In this document: piece after piece, positions 44,460 to 57,400 of the stretch
Position numbering within the stretch: position 1 is the stretch's first letter
Layout: every line of letters begins with the position of its first letter
NCBI GenBank assembly: GCA_013076295.1
Contig: RQOL01000374.1
Span: 1,488,001-1,552,000 of the forward strand
Source: Sanderia malayensis
Lineage: Eukaryota; Cnidaria; Scyphozoa; Semaeostomeae; Pelagiidae
Direction: 5' to 3'
Length of the DNA stretch: 64,000 bases
Position numbers and translations under genes: made by a program
The notes under the pieces: generated by a model
Seen by the model: the letters and a program-made list of their open reading frames with translations, nothing else
Databases searched by the model: none
Told to the model about the DNA's origin: nothing

Positions 44460-47400
44460 CACAGGTAGTTCAGCAAGCATGGCATGAACGGCACATCTAA
44501 TATCTGCTTTTTGGACGCTTACGCAAACCAACACAAGCCATATGCATCCATCCAAGACAGCTGTCACAGCCAATGCTTTCGCTATCCTCAAGACGGCCTT
44601 GGAAGCAGAAACAAGACCGTTCCCCCTTTTCTTCCAGCACACTCACCACACTTTGTACACACTTCCATCCATCAAAAGTGAAATATTTCTTGATTTGGTT
44701 GATGGTTACACCTGGATCAAGGCACTTTATTGGCACATTTTCTGGGCAAACCTCTCCTATCTGTGTCTTTCCTTTCAATGCATTATTCACATGTTTTGCT
44801 TCAACAAACCAATTCAACATAACTGGAAGTTAATTTATGAAAATTTAATGAATTTCTTCTACAAACGCTTAACACTGGTTGCTCCAGTTGATCATGTGTG
44901 TTGTGTAATAAACTATACTCAGGTAACTTCATCTTGTAATACCATTCTAATTGCACTCATAGCACGTTAAAATCTCTCAAATTGGTCTGAAAATTTTTTT
45001 GCACCCCTTTGGGAGCTTCATCATTGATGAGCAAAAAAATGTTGAGACCATTTGATATATTTTGACATCATATGTGTGCAGTTAGAATGGTATTAAAATA
45101 TAAATTTACCAAAAAGCAATTTAATGGTAATTTTCCTTATTCTCTCTAGAACATAACATAAGACAACTCACTCTTTTCTTTTTCTTTGACAGATTTCTTA
45201 AAAAATGGAACACACTTCGTTGCTTCATTCTTTTTCTTCTTTGGTAAACCAATTACTGTCAATCCAGCCTGCTTTGGCCTACCTCTTTTCAGCATCTTTA
45301 GGGGGAGTTTTATGCAATTTACTGAAATTTCTGTAAATGAAGATATATATAATTGTAAAAAGACTGTCTATTTTCTGGGTTTGATGAATAAATACTTGCC
45401 TTTCCTTTACTTCTCTAACATATATATACAATATACAGCATATACAATGACATATACCTTCTGAGTTACTCCCTGGCCTTTGCAAGTCTTTATTTTCTGT
45501 ATTCGGTGTTTCGTTGATTTGCTGACTGTCATTGTTCACTGTCACATCTTCACTAGTAACCGACTCGCCATTACTACTGCCACTTTCAGAAATGTTGATA
45601 TAAAAATAATTAAATGGTACAGTATAAGACAATAGAAATTACAGTAATAAAAAATAATAAGCTCTAAAGTATATGTAGTATGCATATACCTTGGCTGCTA
45701 TTTTCAAAAACCTTTGTCAAAGAGAATTTTTCTCCTTTACTCCAGGCTAACTGAATCTCTCTGATTATGTTCATGTTTGACAGGAATTCCTTGGTACCAA
45801 AATGGGATAAATATACAGCAAGGGGATGCAATGCCTCGACTGCCATTTTGTATTTTCGTTGCTCAGCAAGGGGCCTTTTTTCACTTGTTGCCATTTCAGA
45901 AGATTCAACTGTAACATCAGCAGGATTGCTTTCTAAATCTAATATATATATTCTGTGATGTCAAGTGCCAAGGGCTCGAAACTACGCTGAAACAATAGAT
46001 TCGACCGGAAACAATAGGTCGAACGCCCCAAAACAATGGGCCGAAATGGCGAATGAGGTATCCATAAAGGCTTTTTTCTAAGGCCCTCAATCTGCCCTAT
46101 TTTTAAGTAAGTTGTTCTTTGCCAGCTGAACCAAAAAGTTATCTATATGAGAGCTTACAGTTTCGACTAAAAGGTTAGGAAATTCTTTGTTTTTGTTCGC
46201 CTAATTGGCTATCACGGCAAAAACCACGGTTTACGCTGGCGAAACTTCCAAATTCATGTCACGAACTCCATTTTCGAACAAAGTATTCGCTCTTCATGTG
46301 ACCCGTTTCGCCATTTCCTGCAATTTGATTGGCTCTTTTCGGGCGACCCACGTGGGTTGTCGATCCTTTTTCGTTATTCGTGCTCGGCTTGCAGGCGATC
46401 CATGTGAATTTTCGGTCGTTTTTCGTTATTCGTCCTCGGTTGCAGCAGGTACTTTTGGAGAAGACGTGTGTTTTTGTTTTGCACACAAAGGGCACCTTTC
46501 AAACTGTTTTACGAGCTGAATTATCTTTGTAAAGAGCTGCTAATTGTTTCAAAGACCATGGAGAGTTGCAGGAAACAATAGCAGACACAGGTGTTAGCTT
46601 TGTTTTGAATTTTAAGTTGAAATAGTTATTGTTTTTGTAGTAGGCGTTGCTTCGGCATGCTTGCAACGCTTAGGCCCAATGAAAACAATGTGAATGTTAT
46701 GAATTTTTCAGGCGCTATTTGCACGATTTTCCTCATTTAAACATTCGACAAGTGTTTGTATAGCAGGTATAGTATGTATACTATGTTTTTGTAGTAGGCA
46801 TAGTAGGTATAGTATGTTTGTATAGTAGGTATAGTATGTTTGTATAATAGGTATAGTAGGTATAGTATGTTTGTATAGTCGGTATAGTAGGTATAGTATG
46901 TTTTTATAGTAGGTATAGTAGGTATAGTATGTTTGTATAGTAGGTATAATATGTTTTTATAGTAGGTATAGTAGGTATAGTTTGTTTGTATAGTAGGTAT
47001 ATAATAGATTTATATGTAGGTATCTATGTATGTAGGTATGTATGTATGTATGTATGTATGTATGTATGTATGTATGTATGTAGGTATGTATGTATGTATG
47101 GGCATGTGCGGGAGCGAATGCAGCGCGCGAAGCGCCCAACCAGATGAAGCTTTTTTTACTTCACTGGCTGGGGCGAACGGGCGAAGCGAGTGATGACCCC
47201 TAGTTGTTAAAGACTCTGTGCGAACTCTTAACTGTTTTCATTTTCCACCCTTCTCAACACAAGCTTTCATCCAACACGGCTTTGTTTGAAAACTTCCTCA
47301 CAGCAAAGATGTGACGACATGGAAGCTTCATGCATGAAAAAAATCTACAACCACAGCTACTGATATTGATATTTTGTCTTTCATTTCCTCTAATAAACGG

Positions 47401-47900
47401 GATTTCATGGCCAACTTTCTCTATTACATAGCTTGCTGATTGGTCAAGCTGTCTACTGACAAATTCATAGGGATATGGAGTTAGCAAATTGGCAAATGAT
47501 TTGTGGTCTTCAGTCTGTAAACTTGCAAGCGGAACCTTTAGCACTGTATCAAGTGCTCTGTGATTCCTTTCCCACTTCAATTAATCAACACATTTCATTA
47601 GATCTGGGAAAAACTCTGTCATCCCTGAGTATCTACTGATGACACTTTTTAGCTTGGAGTTGATGGACTCTAAACCATTGTTTGTCTTTTTCATATAATT
47701 GCAGCTGTTTTCTTGAGCCCTTCAACCCATTCATACTTAATTTCATCCCAGTTGTCATCAAAGTATTTGATGACAGTTCTTGGTGCACTATCTTTAAGTT
47801 GGTCTTTTAGCCACTCATAGCTTCCCGTATTCTTGGCATACGCCATTCTTAAGAGAGTCTCAAGCGACAGATTACTTATCTCCAAATGTTGCCCTTCACA
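44460..47900 (-). pseudogene. MULE-type transposase C-terminal part with SWIM and PHD fingers, split by a Helitron
   Basis: Reading leftwards: NWDEIKYEWVEGLK and NYMKKTNNGLESINSKLKSV (47640-47760), typical of MULE/ZSWIM-like transposases, then a SWIM zinc finger CGCRFFSCMKLPCRHIFAVR (47300-47360). A Helitron (45938-47204) cuts in. The protein resumes with ESNPADVTVESSEMATSEKR, PLAVYLSHFGTKEF, a block of acidic spacer, KRGRPKQAGLTVIGLPKKKK with PFFKKSVKEKE (45186-45300), NWFVEAKHVNNALKGKTQIG, and a PHD-like finger (CFCFQGRLEDSESIGCDSCL, GWMHMACVGLRKRPKS) at 44500-44620. SWIM and PHD fingers bind DNA, protein or histone tails. The N-terminal catalytic DDE part is not identified, so classification rests on the C-terminal modules. 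Introns seem likely between the last blocks. Confidence 0.72.
45938..47204 (+). mobile_element. non-autonomous Helitron (copy H4, complete)
   Basis: TC start at 45938 (preceded by A) and CTAGT end at 47200-47204 (followed by T). Contains a (tatagtaggtatagtatgtttg)-type microsatellite at 46755-47000 and (gtat)n at 47000-47100, then a single CG-rich unit and the 3' hairpin. It is inserted in an exon of the MULE-type gene. Confidence 0.9.
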
Positions 47901-49935
47901 AATATGGGGCGTCTGAGAAACAAATTTGACACATTTAGAAAACTTATTTAAGCCAAGTTTAGAGTAAGCTGTCTTGTCAACAGGTGTAAACTCCCAATTC
48001 TTCTCTCCAGCAACAGCAATGAACAACCTTCCCAAATCAAGACATGCACTTAACAGTACGTTCAGTTCAGAAAAACTGTTTCTGTACCTTTCATTAAGGT
48101 TTTACAAAATTTTATCCCCAAACTCTTTCACATCTTTTCTGCAATCATCCAGATCCCTAGCTCTCCATTTTACAGGTAAACCTTCCTTCTACTCCACAAT
48201 TAGCCAACCAATTTCCAGTTCACTTTTTCCAAATGTTAAATTGCGAATACCATCTATGGATTTACCGAGCCAAGAACAAACAGCCTTTGAAATGATATCA
48301 TTCTCTATTTCCAGCAGCACTTTTCTTATTTCTTCTCTTGCCAGAGGAAGACACCTGACAAATTTCCAACCTGGGCATCATTGTGCTTGCCCTTCCAGCA
48401 TTAATACAACTAAAGGCCATAAAAGCTCCAGTGTACCAAGGAGATCGAAAATAAAATCCTGACAATACAATTTATATCCTATCTCATCACGGTTGTCAAG
48501 GTCTTTGTATGCTTTAATGTAAGCCAAATTTTTCAATGACAAGTAGCTCGAGCTCATAAGTCTTTGCTGAGCAAAAGCATTTGTTACCCGAAATGGCAAT
48601 GACAGCTCTTTTGCTGTGGCTTTTGCAATACAGTGCATCTTTCCATTTCTGAATAGTTAATGGTATAAAGCAGTCCTCTTCAATAGCCTGTCAATAAATG
48701 CCACATCCTTGAGGTCATTAAATACTTTGTCCAGCCAATGACCTGGATCCCATTAAAGAGGCCACCAAAAGGAATCACAAACTTCAAACATGTCAACACT
48801 ATTCATTTTTCCATACATCTCCAGCCAATCTGTAATAGGTTTGTTGATTTCAGTTATAAAAGGTGTGTTTAAATACTGCCTACATCAGCTTTTCTCCCTG
48901 GATCCCTGGATACCAGCATGATTTTTCAAATCAGATATAATGGCTGCAGCCAAATCTTTCCCTTTACCTGTATCCCCATCTGATGTGAAATACACAGGAC
49001 TCAAATTTACAGGAATACCTTGTCGTTTTCCATTTACAATAGGGCAAACCATAGTTACTTGATCTGGAATCCTGGCAGCATTTTTAACCATGTTAGTTCT
49101 CCTTCTTTCACCTTCTTTCACCTTCTTTCACTTTCATCCATTTCTTTCTTATATTGCAAAGAAATCACATGTGTATCTTTTGACATATGGGATATCATCT
49201 TATGCTGTAAATCATACCACTTTTTTGCAATGACCAACAATGATAGCTCATCAGGCAATAAAGTAAGTCCCATTGCCAAAGAGCCATTTGCATTGATTGA
49301 CAACTTTCCTACTTCACGGCACTTGTCAAAGTGGCTTTGTATATATGCAATGCATACAGAGCATTTCAAAACATGAATGTATTTTTCATCTTCTGAAACT
49401 TGAAAATCTGGAAATGTTGTCAAAAACTCATTCAGGTTCGTTAGTTCTCTGGTGCATTCATTAAACGGAGAGTTTTTCAAATTTCCTGGTGTGATTTCTT
49501 TCTTTCTAAGAAGGTCTGCCACTTTCAATGTAATATTTGTTGCAAGGTAATCGGTTTTTATAGATCAAGCATCACATGTTGATGCAGTAGAAACAAGCAT
49601 ACCAATGCTCCTTGCAAAATTCTTGACTGTTTTGACTGGCTTTCATTTTGAGAGTTCATATCAAATCCGAAACCATGAACAAATTTTTTAAGATAATTTT
49701 TCCTTTGCAATTACAAGTACTTTAGGGAAACCCTTTTCTATTGAAATTGCATTTTGAAGGTATTTAGCAAGTTCAAATTGCTTTAGAATTTAGAAGGCTC
49801 AATGTAATTGCCTGGTCAGAAATATTTGTTAAAGGAAATATATATTCCAAATACTCACAATGTAGAATCAGATACATCTGTTGAAGCATTGCTATCATCA
49901 CATGATAATTCAAATTCTGAGATTGGATCATTCCT
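47900..49935 (-). pseudogene. unclassified transposon gene
   Basis: A string of minus-strand blocks: an acidic exon-like piece NDPISEFELSCDDSNASTDV ending at a possible donor (49860), then TRELTNLNEFLTTFPDFQVS and KCSVCIAYIQSHFDKCREVG (possible zinc-binding C..C...H...C, 49300-49450). KRQGIPVNLSPVYFTSDGDT-like residues follow (48900-49050), then FRVTNAFAQQRLMSSSYLSL and YKLYCQDFIFDLLGTLELLW (48400-48600), and SELNVLLSACLDLGRLFIAV (about 48000). The layout resembles large animal transposon proteins with a TTF-like finger, possibly hAT-related, but I could not place a DDE core. Frameshifts and a few stops are present. It borders the MULE-type fragment on the left, with the boundary uncertain, and Helitron H5 on the right. 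Confidence 0.45.
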
Positions 49936-49990
49936 TAGAAAATAAGGAAATAACATTTTATGTATATCTAATACCATTACTTTGTATGTA

Positions 49991-51638
49991 TCTAATATAT
50001 ATATTCTACGGAGTCACGTGATGACGCACTTCCCCTGCAAAAAACAATAGATTCGACCCGAAACAATAGGTCGAACACCCAAAAACAATGGGCCGAAACG
50101 GCGAATCGGTGATCAATAAGGCTTTTTTGAATGGGGGCGCACAAGGTTGGCACTTGCATGGAAAGGCTCCGTTTCTGGAGTAGGCAAAAGTTATCTATTT
50201 TTGGAAGCCTATTTTAAAAGAATTTTTGAGTTATTCCATTAATTACTCCACTAATTGTGCTATCACGAAAAAACGACGGTTTACGCTGGCGAAACTTCCA
50301 AATTCGCGTCGCGAACTCCAATTTCGAAGAAAGCGTTCCCTCTTCACGTGACGGCGAGCGCAGCGAGCTAACCCATTGTACGTGAGGTTGAAAGAGGCAT
50401 GAGCGAAGCGAATGCAGCGCACGAAGTGCGCCCTATCAGTCAATGTTTCTTGATAATAGATAGACAGGCGAGCGCAGCGAGCTAACCCATTGTACGTGGG
50501 GTTGAAAGAGGCATGAGCGAAGCGAATGCAGCGCACGAAGTGCGCCCTATCAGTTAATGTTTCTTGATAAAAGATAGACAGGCGAGCGCAGCGAGCTAAC
50601 CTATTGTACGTGGGGTTGAAAAAGGCATGAGCGAAGCGAATGCAGCGCACGAAGTGCGCCCTATCAGTCAATGTTTCTTAATAAAAGATAGACAGGCGAG
50701 CGCAGCGAGCTAACGCGTTGTACGTGGGGTTGAAAGAGGCATGAGCGAAGCGAATGCAGCGCACAAAGTGCGCCCTATCAGTCAATGTTTCTTGATAAAA
50801 GATAGACAGGCGAGCGCAGCGAGCTAACCCATTGTACGTGGGGTTGAAAGAGGCATGAGTGAAGCGAATGCAGCGCACGAAGTGCGCCCTATCAGTCAAT
50901 GTTTCTTGATAAAAGATAGACAGGCGAGCGCAGCGAGCTAACCCATTGTACGTGGGGTTGAAAGAGGCATGAGCGAAGCGAATGCAGCGCACGAAGTGCG
51001 CCCTATCAGTCAATGTTTCTTGATAATAGATAGACAGGCGAGCGCAGCGAGCTAACCCATTGTAAGTGGGGTTGAAAGAGGCATGAGCGAAGCGAATGCA
51101 GCGCACGAAGTGCGCCCTACCAGTCAATGTTTCTTGATAATTGATAGACAGGCGAGCGCAGCGAGCTAACCCATTGTAAGTGGGGTTGAAAGAGGCATGA
51201 GCGAAGCGAATGCAGCGCACGAAGTGCGCCCTATCAGTCAATGTTTCTTGATAATAGATAGACAGGCGAGCGCAGCGAGCTAACCCATTGTACGTGGGGT
51301 TGAAAGAGGCATGAGCGAAGCGAATGCAGCGCACGAAGTGCGCCCTACCAGTCAATGTTTCTTGATAATAGATAGACAGGCGAGCGCAGCGAGCTAACCC
51401 ATTGTACGTGGGTTGAAAGAGGCATGAGCGAAGCGAATGCAGCGCACGAAGTGCGCCCTACCAGTCAATGTTTCTTGATAATAGATAGACAGGCGAGCGC
51501 AGCGAGCTAACCCATTGTAAGTGGGGTTGAAGGTGGCATGAGCGAACCGAATGCAGCGCACGAAGTGTGCCAACCAGATTAAGCCTTTTTTACTTGACGG
51601 GCTGGGGCGAAAGAGCGAAGCGAGTGATAACCCCTAGT
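49991..51638 (+). mobile_element. non-autonomous Helitron (copy H5, complete, longest minisatellite)
   Basis: TC start at 49991 after A; CTAGT end at 51634-51638 before T. Between 50350 and 51550 it has about ten tandem units of about 114 bp. Each holds the hairpin GCGCAC-GAA-GTGCGC and other CG-rich near-palindromes (gcgagcgcagcgagc). The minus-strand frames across the array (50243-51355) are open only because the unit is 38 codons long. Confidence 0.9.
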
Positions 51639-51811
51639 TTTATAATAACAAGCATAGAAGTAATTTCTACTACAATGATTTCAACAAAGTGGGGCAATAA
51701 AATGAGCAGAGGGAGGGCACCTGAAATGTAAAGATTTCAAACAAAAGTGCACCTATTATTACCCAGGAAGTCTCACCGTGGTTTTGACTTTTTTGTAATG
51801 ATTCTATAGTT

Positions 51812-52855
51812 TTACATTGCTTCACTGGCAACCATGGCATTTTCCGGTACAAGATCATGTAAACAAACGCCTTCATTCTTGTGTGAGCTTTGAAGATGCT
51901 TTTTAACAGTTGATTGGTTATAGCGACTGAGCCAAAACTTTTCTTTTTCATCTTTGAAACATCTTAAACAAATTGCCATTTGTGTTGCCACATGTCCTGA
52001 CCTCTGCTTCTTCTGTTTCACATCTATCTCATCACGAGTTTGTGTTTTAAAATGTTGTAGGAAAGCTACATAGGTGGATGAAAAATGCAATACATCAGTT
52101 TGAGGTACCAGGTCCAAAGTATAAGCTCCAGTGCAGTCAATGTGCATGGTGAAATAGAAAGTGCAGTGTCTCTGAATATATTCCTTCTGCTCATAATAAG
52201 GGTTACAACTGCAACACTCTGCCATTTGCCTGTTAAAATAACAATAATCACAAAGTTGATAAATTAACTGAATACAGCTGAAATAACCCTTATCTGAATT
52301 TCGATGTAAATTATCCATTTTGCACTTCATAAATTTCTTGCCTGCTAGATTTTCTGTTATCTGATAGCACGCAACACATACGACAGTTGCAATACAAGTC
52401 AAGGCTGAATTTCTTTCCTTTACACATTGTGCCTTTTTCAGCAAGAGGAAAATTATCAAGTTTTTCTTCGGCCAAAGCACGTAAAAGGTGATGTCTCATT
52501 ACTGTGTGGTCAAATGTTACTTCCACTGGATATGTATTCAGAGTTATCAAATATACGAAATGAAACCTATTGCAAAAATACCACAGTGGACACTATTTGT
52601 CTGCTGTTGTACAGGTAATACTTTGATCCTCAATGAATCTGGTTCTGTATTCAGGATGCTGCAAATTTGAAGCTTTAGTTTGTCAGGTAGCTTTCCATGG
52701 AATAGGCTGTCCATATAACAAACCTCACCTGGCTGAAAGTTGTAGGTGCTAATGGCAACCCAATGAAAATTACCATCATGTAAGATTTGGGCAAATGGCT
52801 TATTTCTGTAAACGTTAAAATGTAAATTGGAGCCTAGCACTGGGTCCTGCAAGCC
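51812..52855 (-). pseudogene. transposon-borne Ulp1-like peptidase with zinc fingers
   Basis: The frame from 52852 carries a Ulp1/C48-type peptidase: NFHWVAISTYN (catalytic His), YMDSLFHGKLPDKLK (Asp), VQQQTNSVHCGIFAIGF (Gln and Cys). After a shift come VMRHHLLRALAEEKLDNFPL and a Cys pair (YCNCRMCC) at 52311-52550. A further block (52321-51812) has a BED-like finger (ICLRCFKDEK ... TVKKHLQSSH). C48 peptidases cleave ubiquitin-like tails, and transposon versions are often found beside PHD/OTU modules. All four catalytic residues are present, although the frame is broken after the catalytic block. It begins 15-20 bp from a promoter-like CCAAT region on its right and is cut off on the left by Helitron H5. 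It may belong to the same element as 44.4-49.9 kb. Confidence 0.7.
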
Positions 52856-52869
52856 ACCTTACAGACAAG

Positions 52870-53000
52870 GAAGTCGATTATGCCAATCCGAATGTTGATG
52901 TAACCATTAACCAATCAACAGTTGATTACGCCACCTTTCGAATGATGATGTAGAAATTAGCCAATCAGCAGTCAATTTTGTTGCTTTTCGAATAATGATG
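52870..53000 (-). promoter_or_regulatory. putative promoter with repeated CCAAT boxes
   Basis: Three imperfect ~50-bp repeats contain 'CGAATgatGATGTA' followed, in the first two, by 'taRCCAATCARCAGT' (about 52908 and 52960). They lie just upstream of the minus-strand Ulp1-like gene, where CCAAT boxes would be expected. A regulatory role is inference from position. Confidence 0.35.
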
Positions 53001-53274
53001 TAATAATGATTACGCCGTCTTGATATTACATATCAAGTTTTTAACTTTCTTACTTTCTAGTCATATTTCCTTGTAAAACATATCTGTTCCTAGGAGATAA
53101 TTTAATTTATTTGTTCTTAAGGCGCAAAGTCCTTAACCATTATACTAAGGTTTTGGTTGTTCTTTCCATTAAAGTTTGGTGATTTATTTACAGAATGTTA
53201 CAGACTTAACTTCCCCAAATGCTACCTATCTATCTAATCAATAATGTACAGAACCAAGTTATTGGCATTACGTA

Positions 53275-54309
53275 CAGTGTTTGTTAATATAAAAAATAAA
53301 AAATAAATAAGATAGGTAAATAAATAAGATAGATAAATAAATGAGATAGATAAATAAATAAGATAAATAAATAAATAACTAAATAAATAAACAAAAGTTT
53401 TGAAGCAACAAGGTTAACTTAATGAAATGTCTATCAATTTGCAATTAGTGTCTATTAATTTGCAATTGTTTTCTTTTCTAGTTGTAGTTTTAGGGCATCT
53501 ACTGAACCTAAGGCTCTTATATCTGGTGTTAAGCAGTTCCATATTTTTGCTCCTGCTGGAACAAATGAGTATTTAAATGTATCTGTTCTACAAAAGGGAA
53601 TGATGACGACCTGCTCTGAGCGACGCCCGTGTGGATTTGCAGGCTTAAAATAAGTAACGGGGATGTCAATAAGTTTTTTATAGATTTTAAACATCATTAT
53701 TGTTTTAGCCTTCTTTCGCCTCTCAGCTAAGCTCTCCCAACCCAACTGGCTCATCATTTCTGAAGGACTCGCAGTTCTACCATAATTGTTGAAGACAAAT
53801 CTTGCGCTCCTTCTCTGCACCATTTCAATTTTATCGATATTTTTTGCTGTATGCGGATCCCAAACTGTTGATGAGTATTCCATTATTGCCCTTATAAGGG
53901 TTTTGTAACAGCTTGCTTTCACATCACGTGGACAATTGCTCACGTTTCTTCTAAGGAGACCAAGAATACAATTTGCTTTAGAGCATGTTTTATCAACATG
54001 GGTGTTCCAACTTAACCATTTATGCAGTGTAACCCCCAGGTACTTTGTAGTATCTACTTCTTTAAGACTTTGCCCTTCTATCATATATGAAGATATCAAT
54101 GGCTTTCTTTTGTTTGTCGCTCTAAGAATTTCACATTTGTCGGGATGCAGATACATCAGCCAATCCCTACACCACTGCTGGATATTATTCAGGTCTTTTT
54201 GTAGGGAAAGAGCATCATGCTCGTTTTTTATCTGGTTGCCAAGCAGGAGTTGACCGATTGGTATAAGACATGCTTTACTTTCACCAGCTTTATTGCTTTT
54301 GATGCTCAA
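53275..54309 (-). pseudogene. 5'-truncated CR1/Jockey-like LINE fragment
   Basis: A 284-codon minus-strand frame (54309-53455) contains QQWCRDWLMYLHPDKCEIL, TTKYLGVTLHKWLSWNTHV, SSTVWDPHTAKNIDKIEMVQ and RRSARFVFN, and ends AGAKIWNCLTPDIRALGSVD and KLQLEKK. This is the thumb and C-terminus of a CR1/Jockey-type reverse transcriptase. The 3' end is a (taaataaataagatagataaa)-type microsatellite tail at 53285-53390. The frame is intact but the first two thirds of the protein, with the catalytic YADD box, are missing through 5' truncation. No target duplication is obvious. It lies directly upstream of the OTU-PHD-Ulp1 gene and may have displaced its first exon or promoter. Confidence 0.87.
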
Positions 54310-54451
54310 TATATTTTGAAATTTTCTTAAGTTTTCTTACTTTTTATCTTGATTGCAAACACGAATGTTTTAGGTGAAATTGCAAAACTAATACAATGAA
54401 TTATTTTCTAGTAACATCGAAACGTAACTGCAAACTTTCTTCTTCACACAG

Positions 54452-57400
54452 GCTTCTAATTGCAAAGACGTATTGACATCCTTTGCACATTGTAAGTCAT
54501 GGGAGTCATTTCTGACAATTGCCGAAAATCAGGGAGATGTTCATCAGGAAATGTTCATCAGGAAATTCTTGCCTGTGTAGCTGGCATGAAACATGAATTT
54601 ACAATTGAAGATTTGCCTGCTAGAGTAAAGAATATTGATAGCAGGTTTGTGTACGATAAAATTTGGAATGATGTTTGATTTGCTTCTCCCCCAACTTGAT
54701 AGTCAGTCATTGTCCCAAACAAGAACTTCACTTTACAATTGTCTTTTTGGTTCAAAAATTATTCAACTGTTTCGCTCTGTTAGAGAAATGAGCCAACAAT
54801 AAATAAAAGACTCTCCTTTTACAGATGTACAAAAATGAAGAATTTGCCATCAGGCAAGTGCCGAATTCGAACAACTGCAGATGGAAATTGCCTGTACAAT
54901 TCTATTAGAATTTCGCTCCTTGGTACAGAAAATGTTGCAGCAATCCTGAGGCTTGCTAGTGTTTTTGCTGGAATAAGTCACATCGATCACTTTGTTGATA
55001 GTGTGAGTCAGTACATTTCATTGTTTGTATTTAAAATGCTGGACCTTGTGGAAAATTTACTCCAGATATTCTCAATACCAACAGTACTAACCAATCAATT
55101 AATCAGCTCCTCAAAATAAAACCGATCATTAAACTTATATTAATTGAAAAGTCTTACTTCAGCCGACCAGGAGCTTTTATTACGTCGTACAAATAAAATG
55201 CAATTTACAAATAATTAACTAACTTTCAAAACAGTATGGACCAGGACTTACTTCGATGGCCGATACTGTACAGTTCATTTGGTCAACGACAACACAGGAG
55301 GTTCTGCAATTGGTGTTATCAAGGCAGTACAACGATTACCACCAGATGCTTACGGACACGGTGAAAGCAGAAATAATGGAAACTGCAAAGGAGAAGTTAT
55401 ATTCAGGTAAATATAAAAAGGCGATGCTTTGTCATCATATGTTTATCATTGCTATGGTCAAATCATCTCTGTGGTCGAATTTGTCACATACCGTTATTCC
55501 CTGTTGAGGGTACCGAAATGGTACCCTTCAACATGTTGGGACCTTATACGCAGGAAACTCATTTCTTAGCAACAGTTGTTTCATTAGAACATTGATACAG
55601 TGTCTCTGTGGTCGAATTTGTCACATACCGATATTCCCTGTTGAGGGTACCGAAATGGTACCCTTCAACATGTTGATGTTGATATTTCTCAAAAAGTGTA
55701 TCGTAGAATTTGTTTTGCCTGTTGAATATGAGAAATTTTGAATAATACAAACTTACCGAATGTTGTTCTTTTCCTAACTATGACAGCGCCAGACATGTAC
55801 CTTGGTGTGCTCGGCAAACACTAATTTTCCTTGGTGACTGGTCTGTGGTTTTATAAAATTATGTATGCTCCAGGGACACGATTCTCTCTACAACTGAACT
55901 CATACTACACGCGGTAATGTCCAGACGTGAATAATATCAGTTTGGAATGCCAACGAAAACAGATTATCTAGTGTTTTTTCTTCGCAGGTTACTTGCAGAT
56001 TAGATTTATTTGCACCGCTCTGGTCGAAACTATTCGCCTTGATAACCAAGACAACATAGAATTTTATTCTGGATTAATTCCACCTTGTCTTTGTCAACCT
56101 TCTTCGGATGTGAAATGCCATGTATTTTTTGTAAAGTCTGCACGAACGAACGTGTTCAATCATTTTGTGCCGTTGCTGGCATGTCGAGGTTAGATGTCAC
56201 ATGATCTTTAATTGAGAGCGTCAGTGATTCTTTACATTTAATGATTCTGCTGATTAATGCCACTAACCAAAATATTTTAGCTACAAGATTACAAAAGAAG
56301 AGATCGGGGCAAAATGAACACACTCTGGGTGAACCAACAAAAGAGAGATTTTGTGCTGGTTTGAAGAAACTTGGTTGCATTTGTACAAAGAATTGTGCTC
56401 CTTGGGTGCAGTGTACAAGATGCAAACTTTATTATCATGATTGTTGCGCGGGTGTCAAAGCTACAAACAACAGGGAAGCATCAAATTTTCTTTGTTGCGC
56501 TGACTTAACTGCCAGGACATCATACACGGACCCTAACTTCGTTGGGAAAGAGCTAGTTAAATGGAGGCATGTCAACTTTTTGCGATCTTCTGAAGGTTCT
56601 TAATTCTTTTTAAAAATGCCTCAGCAAAATAAGAACGAAAATAAATTAATAATAACAATACCCTCTTGCTTTTCAGGCTTTTCCAATGACCAATCAAAAC
56701 CGGTGAACACCATCAAAGAAAGCATGAATGTAATGCCGTGGATATAAACATGTTTGACTTGTTTTCCATTCATTGTCATGGTATAACATCTGCAGGGATG
56801 ACCTTTGGTATAAGGTACGGAAGCAAAACATTTAAATAATGAACTGTCTTTGTTAATTACATGCTATATGTATATTATTTTTTATTACTTTTGTACCTTA
56901 GGTAAATTTTCTCCAAATGTTTGTATTATTAATACGTCATTCATTGTTGCCTCAAAGCAACCATTACTTTCCTGCAGACACATTCAACAAGGATTAACAT
57001 CTAATTGTGTCTTCATTGCTGATCATCTTCTTTGGCAAAGAATTGCTAAGTGTGAAACACCTGTGCAAATGCTCCAGCAACATAGACGAGTGTTCCCACA
57101 TGAACATATTTTGCAGAAAGACCTTTTGATTTTTGCTTGCAACATCAGGTTATAACTCTTTTTGCTCAACTTCCCTTTTCATGGTCTACCTACCTCAAAA
57201 GGGGGATTTACTCCTTGGTAGTATACAACAATAATAACTTCAAATGCAATCTCTCCAAGAAGCGATATACTGTTATCTAGACATCAAACACGTGTGTCAT
57301 TAAATGAAAGTTGTCAACTACAGTGCTATTCGAGAGACTCAGTAGCTGTTTGAAGTTTGTACTTTGTTTTAATGTCTTTTATACCAATTTTCCATCTAGT

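Noticed and set aside
47000..47100. (gtat)n tract as a telomere-like or functional repeat
   Set aside because: The same tetranucleotide run occurs at the same place in several copies of one Helitron family; it is part of the element.
50243..51355. Long minus-strand open frames (142 and 225 codons) with repeated RAHFVRCIRFAHASF units; also 31040-31597
   Set aside because: They follow the 114-bp Helitron minisatellite, which is a multiple of three; in H6, where the unit is 115 bp, the frame collapses. No sign of a protein.
50350..51550. CRISPR-like array of regularly spaced palindromic repeats
   Set aside because: Units are contiguous 114-bp tandem copies with no unique spacers, in a eukaryotic Helitron.
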